Shown: one piece after another, positions 1-7,048 of the stretch
Position numbering within the stretch: the stretch's first letter is position 1
Layout: each line of letters opens with the position of its first letter
Source of the DNA: an uncultured Eubacterium sp.
GTDB lineage: Bacteria; Bacillota; Clostridia; Lachnospirales; Lachnospiraceae
Reading direction: 5' to 3'
NCBI GenBank assembly: GCA_910586045.1
Contig: CAJUIH010000091.1
Coordinates: 1 to 14,899 of the forward strand
Length of the DNA stretch: 14,899 nucleotides
Notes under the pieces: model-generated
Told to the model about the DNA's origin: nothing
Databases searched by the model: none
The model's input: the letters and a program-made list of their open reading frames with translations, nothing else
Program-made: the position numbers and the translations under genes

Positions 1-2
1 GA

Positions 3-18
3 CAGCCAAAATGTAACA
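3..18 (-). repeat. Inverted copy of the 16-base sequence found at 14721-14736
   Basis: CAGCCAAAATGTAACA here is the exact reverse complement of 14721-14736. Under a uniform-base model about 0.03 such 16-base inverted matches would be expected by chance in a window this size, so it is notable but not conclusive. It overlaps the left arm of the palindrome at 9-30 and lies outside the first RADAR-block gene. Confidence 0.4.
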
Positions 19-30
19 ACTGTTACATTT
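9..30. promoter_or_regulatory. Perfect inverted repeat upstream of the RADAR block (possible operator)
   Basis: Two perfect 10-base arms, AAATGTAACA (9-18) and TGTTACATTT (21-30), are separated by two bases. No T-run follows the right arm, so it does not look like a terminator of an upstream gene. The compact two-fold symmetry is typical of a site bound by a dimeric repressor. It lies about 190 bases before the first gene and 40-60 bases before one candidate promoter. The left arm also belongs to a 16-base sequence repeated in inverted orientation at 14721-14736, so it may instead be the edge of a dispersed repeat. The function is inferred. Confidence 0.4.
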
Positions 31-67
31 GTTGTTCCGGGTTTTATGAAAACAGCACAAAAAATCA

Positions 68-96
68 TTGTCAATTCCTGTTCTTTGTGCTAAACT
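68..96 (+). promoter_or_regulatory. Candidate sigma-A promoter 1 for the RADAR block
   Basis: TTGTCA at 68-73 matches five of six -35 consensus bases. After a 17-base spacer, TAAACT at 91-96 matches four of six -10 bases. Transcription would start near 103, giving a leader of about 115 bases before the ATG at 220. A second candidate lies closer to the gene, so which one is used cannot be decided from sequence. Confidence 0.3.
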
Positions 97-140
97 ATAT
101 AAGTCCAGACATAACTTGATAATATTTTAACAATGTTTGA

Positions 141-169
141 TTAACCTTGTTTCAACAGGTGCATAAAAT
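141..169 (+). promoter_or_regulatory. Candidate sigma-A promoter 2 for the RADAR block
   Basis: TTAACC at 141-146 is a weak -35 (four of six). It is followed after 17 bases by TAAAAT at 164-169 (five of six), with a TG dinucleotide just upstream at 160-161. It would start transcripts near 176, about 45 bases before the ATG at 220. It is an alternative to, or works together with, the candidate at 68-96. Confidence 0.3.
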
Positions 170-219
170 ATACCAACCAGCGTATATTCAGCCAATTTTA
201 AATGATCACGGGAGCACAA

Positions 220-1479
220 ATGGCACATTTCGATTCAATTCTGATTACTTATCATAATAAGGACCGGATTCTATTTCAGATTTATGCAGAATTTTTCCGG
301 CTGATGGGCATATATATTACAGAAGATATCCTATATGACCAGAAAATACAGGCTGTGGACATTCACTGGAATGAAATGTATTTTTCTTTTCATTACAAGA
401 TCCGCAATACCAGTAAGATGAATGGAATCGGCAGTGAAGCGGAAGTAAAAGAACAATTAACAGTCCTAAAAGAAGAACTAAAAGCCCACATCCATACGGA
501 TGCATTTTTTGAATGTTATGACGACATATGCAATATATTCTGTGAGAATCAATTATTCCGGGCATCCGCGATCTTACAATATTACAAATCTGGATCGGAG
601 AAAACATTAACTGCGGGGGAACAGTTTGAACATGCCGCAGACAGCCTGACGCAATTATTAAACAAGAAAAACCGTTACCTGGAAAACCGCTATGCACGAT
701 ACGCAAGCCTTTACTGCAAACAAAAGGCGAACAGCGCGCGTTATATCTGCAAACAGCGCGTCATTTATTATGTTGATAAACTGGCATCCCAGGGACTGGC
801 TTTGTGCAAGGAATTTGACGGGTTTTCAAACGCATGGGTATTATTAGGCCTGATCTGTGAAAAATCAAAAGATTTTCTTCCGGAAACAATCAATGCCTAT
901 CAGCGGGCCGTTCAGATGACAGGGTACCAGCCGTATGCTTCCAGCATCTATTATTTGCTTGGAAAATGTTATGAGTTTGTAGACGACACCATTTCTATCC
1001 GCGCAGCAAAGGAGTATGAAAACGCGTACAAATGCATGAAAAAGTACCGGAATATCTACAAAATGGCTATTTCTTATAACTATAAAAATGAATGGGAAGA
1101 AGCAGTCCACTATTTTTATGAGTGCCTGCAGTTCTTAAAATGGAAAGATACTTTCCTGGACCCAATAGAACAGGAATATTATTTTAAAGTAAATACACAT
1201 CTAAGTTATTATTATTTACGGCAGGAAAATTTTTGTGATGCGATCAAATATGCGAAACGGGCGCTGGAATTATACCAAAAATTGAAAGATGGAATCGAGA
1301 CAGAGAATCCGGAAACCGCATTTTACAGAAGTTTTTTCGGAAAAGACGCAGGGCAATACATTCATCTGGCACTAAAAAAGATGAATGAGCAGCAGACCAA
1401 CCAGTATCTGTCCGTCGCCTATTTGGAACTGCAGATGCAGGAAGAAGCCGTCAAAAATTTAGCAGTACTAGAAAGTTAA
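220..1479 (+). CDS. TPR-like helical-repeat protein, putative RADAR-associated accessory protein
   Basis: This is a 419-residue soluble protein with no signal peptide or membrane segment. I do not recognise it as a named family. The ATG at 220 is preferred because GGGAG (210-214) lies five bases before it. The in-frame ATG at 202 (425 residues) has no ribosome binding site. Counting from the ATG at 202, residues about 185-362 read as paired amphipathic helices rich in Tyr, Leu and Ala at TPR-like spacing, for example 209-239, 246-282, 285-313 and 330-362. Such repeats usually bind proteins or peptides. Residues 10-41 (beginning FDSILITYHNKD) resemble the first strand and helix of a TIR domain, but no catalytic glutamate region follows, so that likeness is weak. 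The gene is co-oriented with rdrA-rdrB 93 bases downstream and shares their AT-rich composition. A role as sensor, adaptor or regulator of the ATPase-deaminase pair is inferred from context. A hairpin with a T-run follows the gene. Confidence 0.6.
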   Translation: MAHFDSILITYHNKDRILFQIYAEFFRLMGIYITEDILYDQKIQAVDIHWNEMYFSFHYKIRNTSKMNGIGSEAEVKEQLTVLKEELKAHIHTDAFFECYDDICNIFCENQLFRASAILQYYKSGSEKTLTAGEQFEHAADSLTQLLNKKNRYLENRYARYASLYCKQKANSARYICKQRVIYYVDKLASQGLALCKEFDGFSNAWVLLGLICEKSKDFLPETINAYQRAVQMTGYQPYASSIYYLLGKCYEFVDDTISIRAAKEYENAYKCMKKYRNIYKMAISYNYKNEWEEAVHYFYECLQFLKWKDTFLDPIEQEYYFKVNTHLSYYYLRQENFCDAIKYAKRALELYQKLKDGIETENPETAFYRSFFGKDAGQYIHLALKKMNEQQTNQYLSVAYLELQMQEEAVKNLAVLES

Positions 1480-1481
1480 CC

Positions 1482-1526
1482 AAAGCTGCATATCATAAAA
1501 CAAAATATGGTGTGCAGTTTTCTTTT
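1482..1526 (+). terminator. Intrinsic terminator or attenuator between the TPR gene and rdrA
   Basis: CTGCATATCAT (1486-1496) pairs with ATGGTGTGCAG (1507-1517) over 11 positions, two of them G-U. The loop is ten A-rich bases. Flanking AAAG/TTTT extends the stem by up to four more pairs. The right arm runs into TTTTCTTTT (1518-1526). This matches a Rho-independent terminator, although the stem is not very GC-rich. I see no clear promoter between it and rdrA, so it probably acts as a partial terminator that lowers rdrA-rdrB expression relative to the upstream gene. Confidence 0.5.
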
Positions 1527-1572
1527 AGCTTTAAAAATTACAAATGTAAAGAACAGATAGGAGGATACATAG

Positions 1573-4239
1573 GTGACTCATGATGGGATGTTAAAGATCA
1601 TACATAAAAATTGGCACATGGACAATAAAAAACTAGAAGAAATGATCGACTTTCCGCTGTATGAAACCAATTATGTAAATGCGGTACGGAATATTTTCCA
1701 TTCCGCGCTGAAACAGAGCGAACTTATCAAACAAAAGCAGGATAAAATATTCAAAAACGAATTTAAAAATATGATTACATTCATCGGCGTACGCGGATCC
1801 GGGAAAACAACCGCTATGGATGAATTTTGCCGGATCCTGCAGGATATGCATCATGACAAAAAGAAAGACTGGTGGATCCGGCAGACTTTAGAAACCGATG
1901 ATCTAGACCGGCTTTTGGAAAAACGTTTTAAATTTTACATTACTGCTCCAATCGACGCCTCCTTATTAGGTGAAAAGGACGACTTGTTTGAATTGATACT
2001 GGTAAATATATACCGAAAATTTCAATCGGATTTGGAGATAAGCAGCGGAAAAAATACGGAAATGACAAAGGTGCAGGACGCCATTGAATTATTTCAGGAA
2101 ATTTTTCGGATGTACCATGTTTCGCAGGAAAACAAATTGGAAAACCTGCACGATTCCTTTTCGCTGATGAGTTATCTGGCGGGAAGTTATGAAATCCAGG
2201 GCAAGGTGGCGGACCTAATCGACAAATTGCTGGATTTAACGCAGATTCGGTACGATTTTGAATATATCGTAATAGCAATCGACGACCTGGACCTCAATCT
2301 TCACTATGGCTACCAGATGCTGGAACTGCTGCAGAAATATTTTTCCTATTATAAAATTTTCATTATTACAGCGATTGACTATAGCCAGATGAGCCTTGTA
2401 TGTGAGGATCATTTTGAAAAAGAAATCGGAAAAACAACCGAGAAATATAATAAGATTTCCAGAAATGAACATAACCGAAAACTGGCTAATGATTACATGA
2501 CAAAACTATTTCCTTTTTCACAGCGGACTTATATGCCTGACATCCGAAAGCAGGCGAGGAATATACACATTTTAGCAAAAAACGGTACAAAAGGAATCGA
2601 ATTGTCCGTAAAAAAATATATTATGATAAAAATCGCCCAAAAAATGAAGATCTATTATGACGCCTGTGGCTTAAAAAAGCATTTCTGTGAATTGGATACA
2701 ATTCGGGAACTGGTTTCTTATAATGATTTTCTGGACTTGCTCATTCCGATTGCATATGATCAATTGGTTTACGTGAACGGAAGCTCCATAGATGACGAAC
2801 AAAAAGAAAGCAATCTGCTGATCCTTCGAAAATACGATCGCAATCATGAACAGTTTAACCGGGATATTGAGATCCGTTTATCACAAAATTTATTAACGCC
2901 GCACCAGAAAGATATTTTTATGGAGCTGAACCGGCATGACCTGGAACGGCGCGCCAACTATTTTGTAAATTTAAAAATCCCCAAAAAAACAGAGGAAATA
3001 AAAGAGATCCGGCTTAATATGGGAATGATCTACGAAAACAGGTATACCTATGGGGATATACTCGAACGGATCTACCGCTGGGGAAGGGTATATTTTGAAC
3101 TCAAGCCCCTGCTATCGTGTGTCATGGCTTCATTTACCTCGGAAATGGTAAGGGAATATCTCAATTATCGATACAACCCAATAGAAGAAAGCAGACAGAT
3201 CTCAAAAAAACGGCTGTTTGGTTTTTTGGGAAATTCCTTTGGAAACAGTTGGTGCACAGAAGCATTTCCCAAAATAATTACAGAAGTAAATGACGAACCG
3301 TCAAAAGAACATTTTGGTTATCTAAGACAAGTCCCAACACACTTGATCAGCGTTGATTTTCGCATGGAGGGCTTAGAGGAGATCTTACACTTATCTCTCG
3401 AAGAAGAAGAAGCGGAAATTAAGGAAGTGATAAGCGAATGGATGAAAAAAGAACAGGTTGTTGAGACATTAGAATGTATCGATTTGTTTTTTATCAGAAA
3501 ATCAGAGGACGATTTTGAAGGATTGTCCTATAGCTGGGAAACCGTGTTTCAGGACACAAGTCTGGAGGAAACCGATGATCCTGCCGAACAAACGGAAACG
3601 GAAGATATTCTGCAAATGAATATTGACGATGATAAAATATTCGAAGAAGTCGAATATTTAAGAGTGAGCGGGATCGGTAAGCCGATTACCCTGGATATTA
3701 TGGCTTTCGTATTGAGGTCTCTGGATTATGAAAGCCATAAAAAAAGTATCCAGCAAACCATCGTCGAAATAATAACCGATGCCATATCAAACTATTTAAC
3801 AGATGCAGAAACAAAAAAATTAAAACAAACAACAAAAAACCTGATCCGGGACTTGGTTGCTGAACGATCTCTTTTTACACAGCAAATAAGCAGCGAATTT
3901 TCCTATGAATGCGCATTTCCGTTTTATGATCTGGATCTGTCTTATAATCTATGGAAAAGAACAAGAAAAACTTTTTTTAATAAATTTGTAAAAGAAGACA
4001 TTTTTAAGGCAATTAGAGCCTGCTTTCAATATATCAAAAAACTTTTGAAAGACGAGGCGTCTTTTTACCAGACCCTGACAGATGGGCCGGGATTTGCATA
4101 TGAAAAGAACTTTTCCGACTGCCCGTATGTAAAATTTATTTTGGGGATCCAATCCGACGAAATGGTAGCAAACCGGCTCTCAAAAATTCTGCGCTCCCTG
4201 ATTATCAATCAGAAAGAGCCGGAAACGGTGGAAGAATAA
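1573..4239 (+). CDS. rdrA: RADAR ATPase subunit RdrA (KAP-like P-loop NTPase)
   Basis: This 888-residue cytoplasmic ATPase is the ATPase half of the RADAR phage-defence system. In characterised RADAR systems RdrA forms a ring that works with the RdrB deaminase. The start is GTG at 1573, eight bases after a perfect AGGAGG (1559-1564); the next ATG (1588) is too far from it. Walker A is G72-V-R-G-S-G-K78-T79. Walker B is the IVIAIDDLD stretch ending D237-D238-L-D240. A hydrophobic sensor-1-like strand (IITAIDY) follows at about 264-270. A motif at about 307-322 (DYMTKLFPFSQRTYMP) resembles the end of the KAP/STAND-type ATPase core. An acidic linker at about 665-692 separates this from a C-terminal helical region of about 190 residues. 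Length matches known RdrA proteins of roughly 900 residues. Assignment rests on the ATPase motifs plus the adjacent giant ADA-like gene; the C-terminal two thirds alone would not be recognisable. Confidence 0.85.
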   Translation: MTHDGMLKIIHKNWHMDNKKLEEMIDFPLYETNYVNAVRNIFHSALKQSELIKQKQDKIFKNEFKNMITFIGVRGSGKTTAMDEFCRILQDMHHDKKKDWWIRQTLETDDLDRLLEKRFKFYITAPIDASLLGEKDDLFELILVNIYRKFQSDLEISSGKNTEMTKVQDAIELFQEIFRMYHVSQENKLENLHDSFSLMSYLAGSYEIQGKVADLIDKLLDLTQIRYDFEYIVIAIDDLDLNLHYGYQMLELLQKYFSYYKIFIITAIDYSQMSLVCEDHFEKEIGKTTEKYNKISRNEHNRKLANDYMTKLFPFSQRTYMPDIRKQARNIHILAKNGTKGIELSVKKYIMIKIAQKMKIYYDACGLKKHFCELDTIRELVSYNDFLDLLIPIAYDQLVYVNGSSIDDEQKESNLLILRKYDRNHEQFNRDIEIRLSQNLLTPHQKDIFMELNRHDLERRANYFVNLKIPKKTEEIKEIRLNMGMIYENRYTYGDILERIYRWGRVYFELKPLLSCVMASFTSEMVREYLNYRYNPIEESRQISKKRLFGFLGNSFGNSWCTEAFPKIITEVNDEPSKEHFGYLRQVPTHLISVDFRMEGLEEILHLSLEEEEAEIKEVISEWMKKEQVVETLECIDLFFIRKSEDDFEGLSYSWETVFQDTSLEETDDPAEQTETEDILQMNIDDDKIFEEVEYLRVSGIGKPITLDIMAFVLRSLDYESHKKSIQQTIVEIITDAISNYLTDAETKKLKQTTKNLIRDLVAERSLFTQQISSEFSYECAFPFYDLDLSYNLWKRTRKTFFNKFVKEDIFKAIRACFQYIKKLLKDEASFYQTLTDGPGFAYEKNFSDCPYVKFILGIQSDEMVANRLSKILRSLIINQKEPETVEE

Positions 4240-4251
4240 GGAGAACGCGCC

Positions 4252-6807
4252 TTGCAGCATTTAAATTCAATCGTACAGATGTATTTTCAAAAAATATCAT
4301 CCAGAAATATCTTACACGGACAGCCAAATTATAAATGCTTTCATCCGAATGACTTTGACGCCTTAACGTTTGCGCATTTAAAACCGCTGTCCGAAACAGA
4401 GTCCAGAGAAATTTATCGCTATTTATCCGGTACCGCGGATCATGCAAGCGGCGAAAATAATCTAAATGTATTCAGGGCTTTAAAGACACTGGTAAAGGAA
4501 ATGCTTGTTATTCGGGATGATCAGCCTCTCTGCAGGTATGAAAAATTATTGCAATGGCATGAAGTGACAACCGGCATCGGTGAAGACCTTTCGATCTGTG
4601 CTTTTCTGGCACAGCATACCGAACGTACCGGATCTGTGTGGAGAAATTTTGAATGGAACACGGTCATTGGACATGATAATATGCAGCTAAATCGTCTGCT
4701 GCAAAGAGGTTTGTCTGATAACCATTTTCATTTGTTCGGTTCCGCGCCTTCCTTTCAGCTTGTCTGGCTGAAGCTGATGAACGAATTGGACAATCAAAAC
4801 TATACAAAAATCCTGGCAGCGATCGACCTGAAAAAGCGGGTATCGCATATAAAATATGCCCCAGGGTACCAGGAGGAACCGTTAGAGGTCATGCATTTTC
4901 AGGCAGCGCTGATCCGTGCCGTGCTTTTCTATTATATCGACCGGAAAAGTAAAGGAGACAGCCAAGAATCGGAAAAAGTGGTCGATCATATACAAACCAT
5001 ACAGGAAATCTTAAAGCATGCAGGCTCTTGTGTCTTTTACAGAAAAAAAGCAAAAATCCAGATGTTTATAGAACGGATGCGGCTGTTAAGGTCATTGAAA
5101 GAGCATGCATCTGTGATCGACTATGCGGTTCCGGAATATGGCCGCATCGGAAGTATCCATCATGATTTTGCCGGAGAACGCGCCTTGATGTACCAGATGC
5201 TGCTTGGAACAATAGGCGGTGAAAAAATACCGGATGTAATGATGAACTGGTTTTATGCCTATCTCGCAATCCGGATAAAATTAAGGGAAGAACTGGTTCA
5301 GGTAAATGAAAATGTGGGTTTTGAAAATTTCAGTGTATACAACAAAAGAAAAAACGGATTTTTAAATACAGATTCCGACAACCGCAAAATGATCCAGCAC
5401 GCGGTATGGGGCAGCTTTGCTTCCGGAAATATCCGTTCCCTGGAAATCAGGATCGCACCGTGCGCAACAGCAGCAGCTAACCGGAAATGGATCCAAACAT
5501 GTGATCATTATATGACGGAACATATGACAGAACAGTACCGTGAGCAGATGCTGCAGCGTACGTACTATGTTTTGCATTTTCCAAAAGAAAAAGATCACAA
5601 AATCCCGCAAACAAACGGGTTTGTCACAACTTACAGACATTATGCGTTCCGGAACAAACTGGAACAAATTGCAGATGAATTAATTTTATTAAGAGAAACT
5701 TTTCCCAGGGAAGCCAGGCGGATCCTTGGAATCGACGCCTGCGCGCAGGAAATCGGATGCAGGCCGGAAGTCTTTGCTCCGGTTTTCAGAAAACTGTCCG
5801 GGCACGTTGCTTCTTCTTTTTTATCCGGAACCGTAAGGCAATGGAAAATCACTTATCATGTAGGCGAAGACTGGATCGATTTCGTGGATGGACTGCGGGC
5901 AATTGACGAGGCAGTCTTATTTTTAAATATGAAAAACGGGGACCGCCTGGGACATGCAACCGTTCTGGGATTGGATGCCAAAAAATGGTATGAGAAAAAA
6001 CGTCGGAGCGTATGCCTCCCTCTGCAGGATTACCTGGATAATATCGTATGGCTGTATCATAAACTGATCGCATTTGATATCAGGGATTGTGAAACACTCA
6101 AAGGATTTCTGCTCAATGAATACGATAAATATTTTTTATCCATATACCACGACCATTTACAGCCGGAAAACTGCTATTATGGCATCGATATGTATTATGA
6201 GGCATGGAAATTACGCGGCGATCATCCGGCTTTGTATAAAAACGGACAATGTTTCAGTACTGTTCTTTTATTTCACGAATACTGGGAAAATCATTCCTGT
6301 CAGGATACCCATGAATGCAGGCAGCGGGATGAAATCATAAAACTGCTGCATTACTATCATTATTCTGCATCCGTACGGTTTCATGGGGAACAGATCAAAG
6401 ATTTTGAAGTTCCGGATCTATACATAGACGGTGTGGAAAAGGTTCAAAAAGCCATGCAGTGTTTTGTCGCAGCACGTGGAATCAGCATAGAAGCAAATCC
6501 AAGTTCAAATTATTTTATCAGTACAATGGACAGCTATAAAGACCATCCGATCAGTAAACTATACAATATGGGTCTGACCTGCCATCCAGAAGAAATCCAA
6601 AATTGCACGCAGATGCATGTTTCCATTAATACAGACGACAAAGGCGTCTTTCACACTTCATTGGAAAATGAATATGCATTGATGAGTTGTGCCCTTGAGC
6701 AAACATATCAAAAGCAAATGGTTTATGAATGGCTGGATCATGTAAGGGAGCACGGGAATCAGCAAAGTTTCCTGGAAAAGGAAAACCACTGTTACGAAAC
6801 GCTGTAA
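4252..6807 (+). CDS. rdrB: RADAR adenosine deaminase subunit RdrB
   Basis: This 851-residue divergent metal-dependent adenosine deaminase is the effector of RADAR. In studied systems RdrB converts adenosine to inosine, with reports supporting RNA editing and, separately, deamination of ATP/dATP pools during phage infection. The ADA landmarks occur in order. H158-F-H160 is the HxH metal pair, LGID (492-495) matches the ADA GIDLxGxE region, and H536-V-G-E539 holds a metal ligand and the proton-shuttle Glu. RLGH places the catalytic His at 568, EANPSSN is at 747-753, and NTDD places a metal ligand at D795 and the base-contacting residue at D796. The protein is more than twice the size of housekeeping ADA. 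There is a long N-terminal region, a longer stretch between HxH and HVGE, and about 180 residues between RLGH and EANPSSN. The start is TTG at 4252, eight bases after AAGGAG (4238-4243), which overlaps the rdrA stop, so translation is probably coupled. Confidence 0.9.
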   Translation: MQHLNSIVQMYFQKISSRNILHGQPNYKCFHPNDFDALTFAHLKPLSETESREIYRYLSGTADHASGENNLNVFRALKTLVKEMLVIRDDQPLCRYEKLLQWHEVTTGIGEDLSICAFLAQHTERTGSVWRNFEWNTVIGHDNMQLNRLLQRGLSDNHFHLFGSAPSFQLVWLKLMNELDNQNYTKILAAIDLKKRVSHIKYAPGYQEEPLEVMHFQAALIRAVLFYYIDRKSKGDSQESEKVVDHIQTIQEILKHAGSCVFYRKKAKIQMFIERMRLLRSLKEHASVIDYAVPEYGRIGSIHHDFAGERALMYQMLLGTIGGEKIPDVMMNWFYAYLAIRIKLREELVQVNENVGFENFSVYNKRKNGFLNTDSDNRKMIQHAVWGSFASGNIRSLEIRIAPCATAAANRKWIQTCDHYMTEHMTEQYREQMLQRTYYVLHFPKEKDHKIPQTNGFVTTYRHYAFRNKLEQIADELILLRETFPREARRILGIDACAQEIGCRPEVFAPVFRKLSGHVASSFLSGTVRQWKITYHVGEDWIDFVDGLRAIDEAVLFLNMKNGDRLGHATVLGLDAKKWYEKKRRSVCLPLQDYLDNIVWLYHKLIAFDIRDCETLKGFLLNEYDKYFLSIYHDHLQPENCYYGIDMYYEAWKLRGDHPALYKNGQCFSTVLLFHEYWENHSCQDTHECRQRDEIIKLLHYYHYSASVRFHGEQIKDFEVPDLYIDGVEKVQKAMQCFVAARGISIEANPSSNYFISTMDSYKDHPISKLYNMGLTCHPEEIQNCTQMHVSINTDDKGVFHTSLENEYALMSCALEQTYQKQMVYEWLDHVREHGNQQSFLEKENHCYETL

Positions 6808-6830
6808 CCGTTCAGCTTGTTATATATAAT

Positions 6831-6868
6831 ACCGCCGCATAGGATAACACCAGCGGCGGTGATGTTTC
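6831..6868 (+). terminator. Candidate terminator of the RADAR transcript
   Basis: ACCGCCGC (6831-6838) pairs perfectly with GCGGCGGT (6853-6860) around a 14-base loop, 23 bases after the rdrB stop. The tail (GATGTTTCT) has only a short T-run, so termination may be inefficient. A second hairpin with a TTTT tail follows just downstream. Confidence 0.45.
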
Positions 6869-6871
6869 TAT

Positions 6872-6942
6872 ACTGCAGACCGCCCGGATTTACAGTTATG
6901 TACCTGTTTATAAATTTGGCGGGCGCTCTGCAGTCGGGTTTT
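6872..6942 (+). terminator. Long GC-rich hairpin with TTTT tail (second terminator or structured RNA)
   Basis: The arm at 6872-6886 (ACTGCAGACCGCCCG) and the arm at 6920-6934 (CGGGCGCTCTGCAGT) are complementary at 14 of 15 positions. The loop is 33 bases and can itself pair partly through ACAG/CTGT. The right arm is followed by CGGGTTTTG. On the plus strand this resembles a back-up terminator for the RADAR operon. On the minus strand there is no T-run, so it would not serve the opposing genes. The large, partly paired loop is also compatible with a structured RNA or a small repeat. Confidence 0.45.
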
Positions 6943-7048
6943 GTGCTGAAAATGTAATCGGTGTGCAGTATAATTTATCAAAACTCTTGCTTAGGAACTG
7001 TATGTAAATAACCTGTGATATTTGCGCTGGATTTTTCTTCGAAGTTCC

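Larger units (their letters stand above)
6808..7048. other. Convergent intergenic region between rdrB and the gltBD-linked unit
   Basis: This 241-base gap lies between the 3' ends of rdrB and the small membrane-protein gene. I see no credible coding region in it. It holds two plus-strand hairpins (6831-6860 and 6872-6934). It also holds a short inverted pair, AGGAACT (6993-6999) and AGTTCCT (7043-7049), whose right arm touches the stop codon of the minus-strand gene. That pair might mark a remnant of a small mobile element or form a weak minus-strand hairpin, but this cannot be settled here. Confidence 0.5.

Noticed and set aside
202..219. ATG at 202 as the start of the TPR protein
   Set aside because: It has no ribosome binding site, whereas the ATG at 220 has GGGAG five bases upstream.
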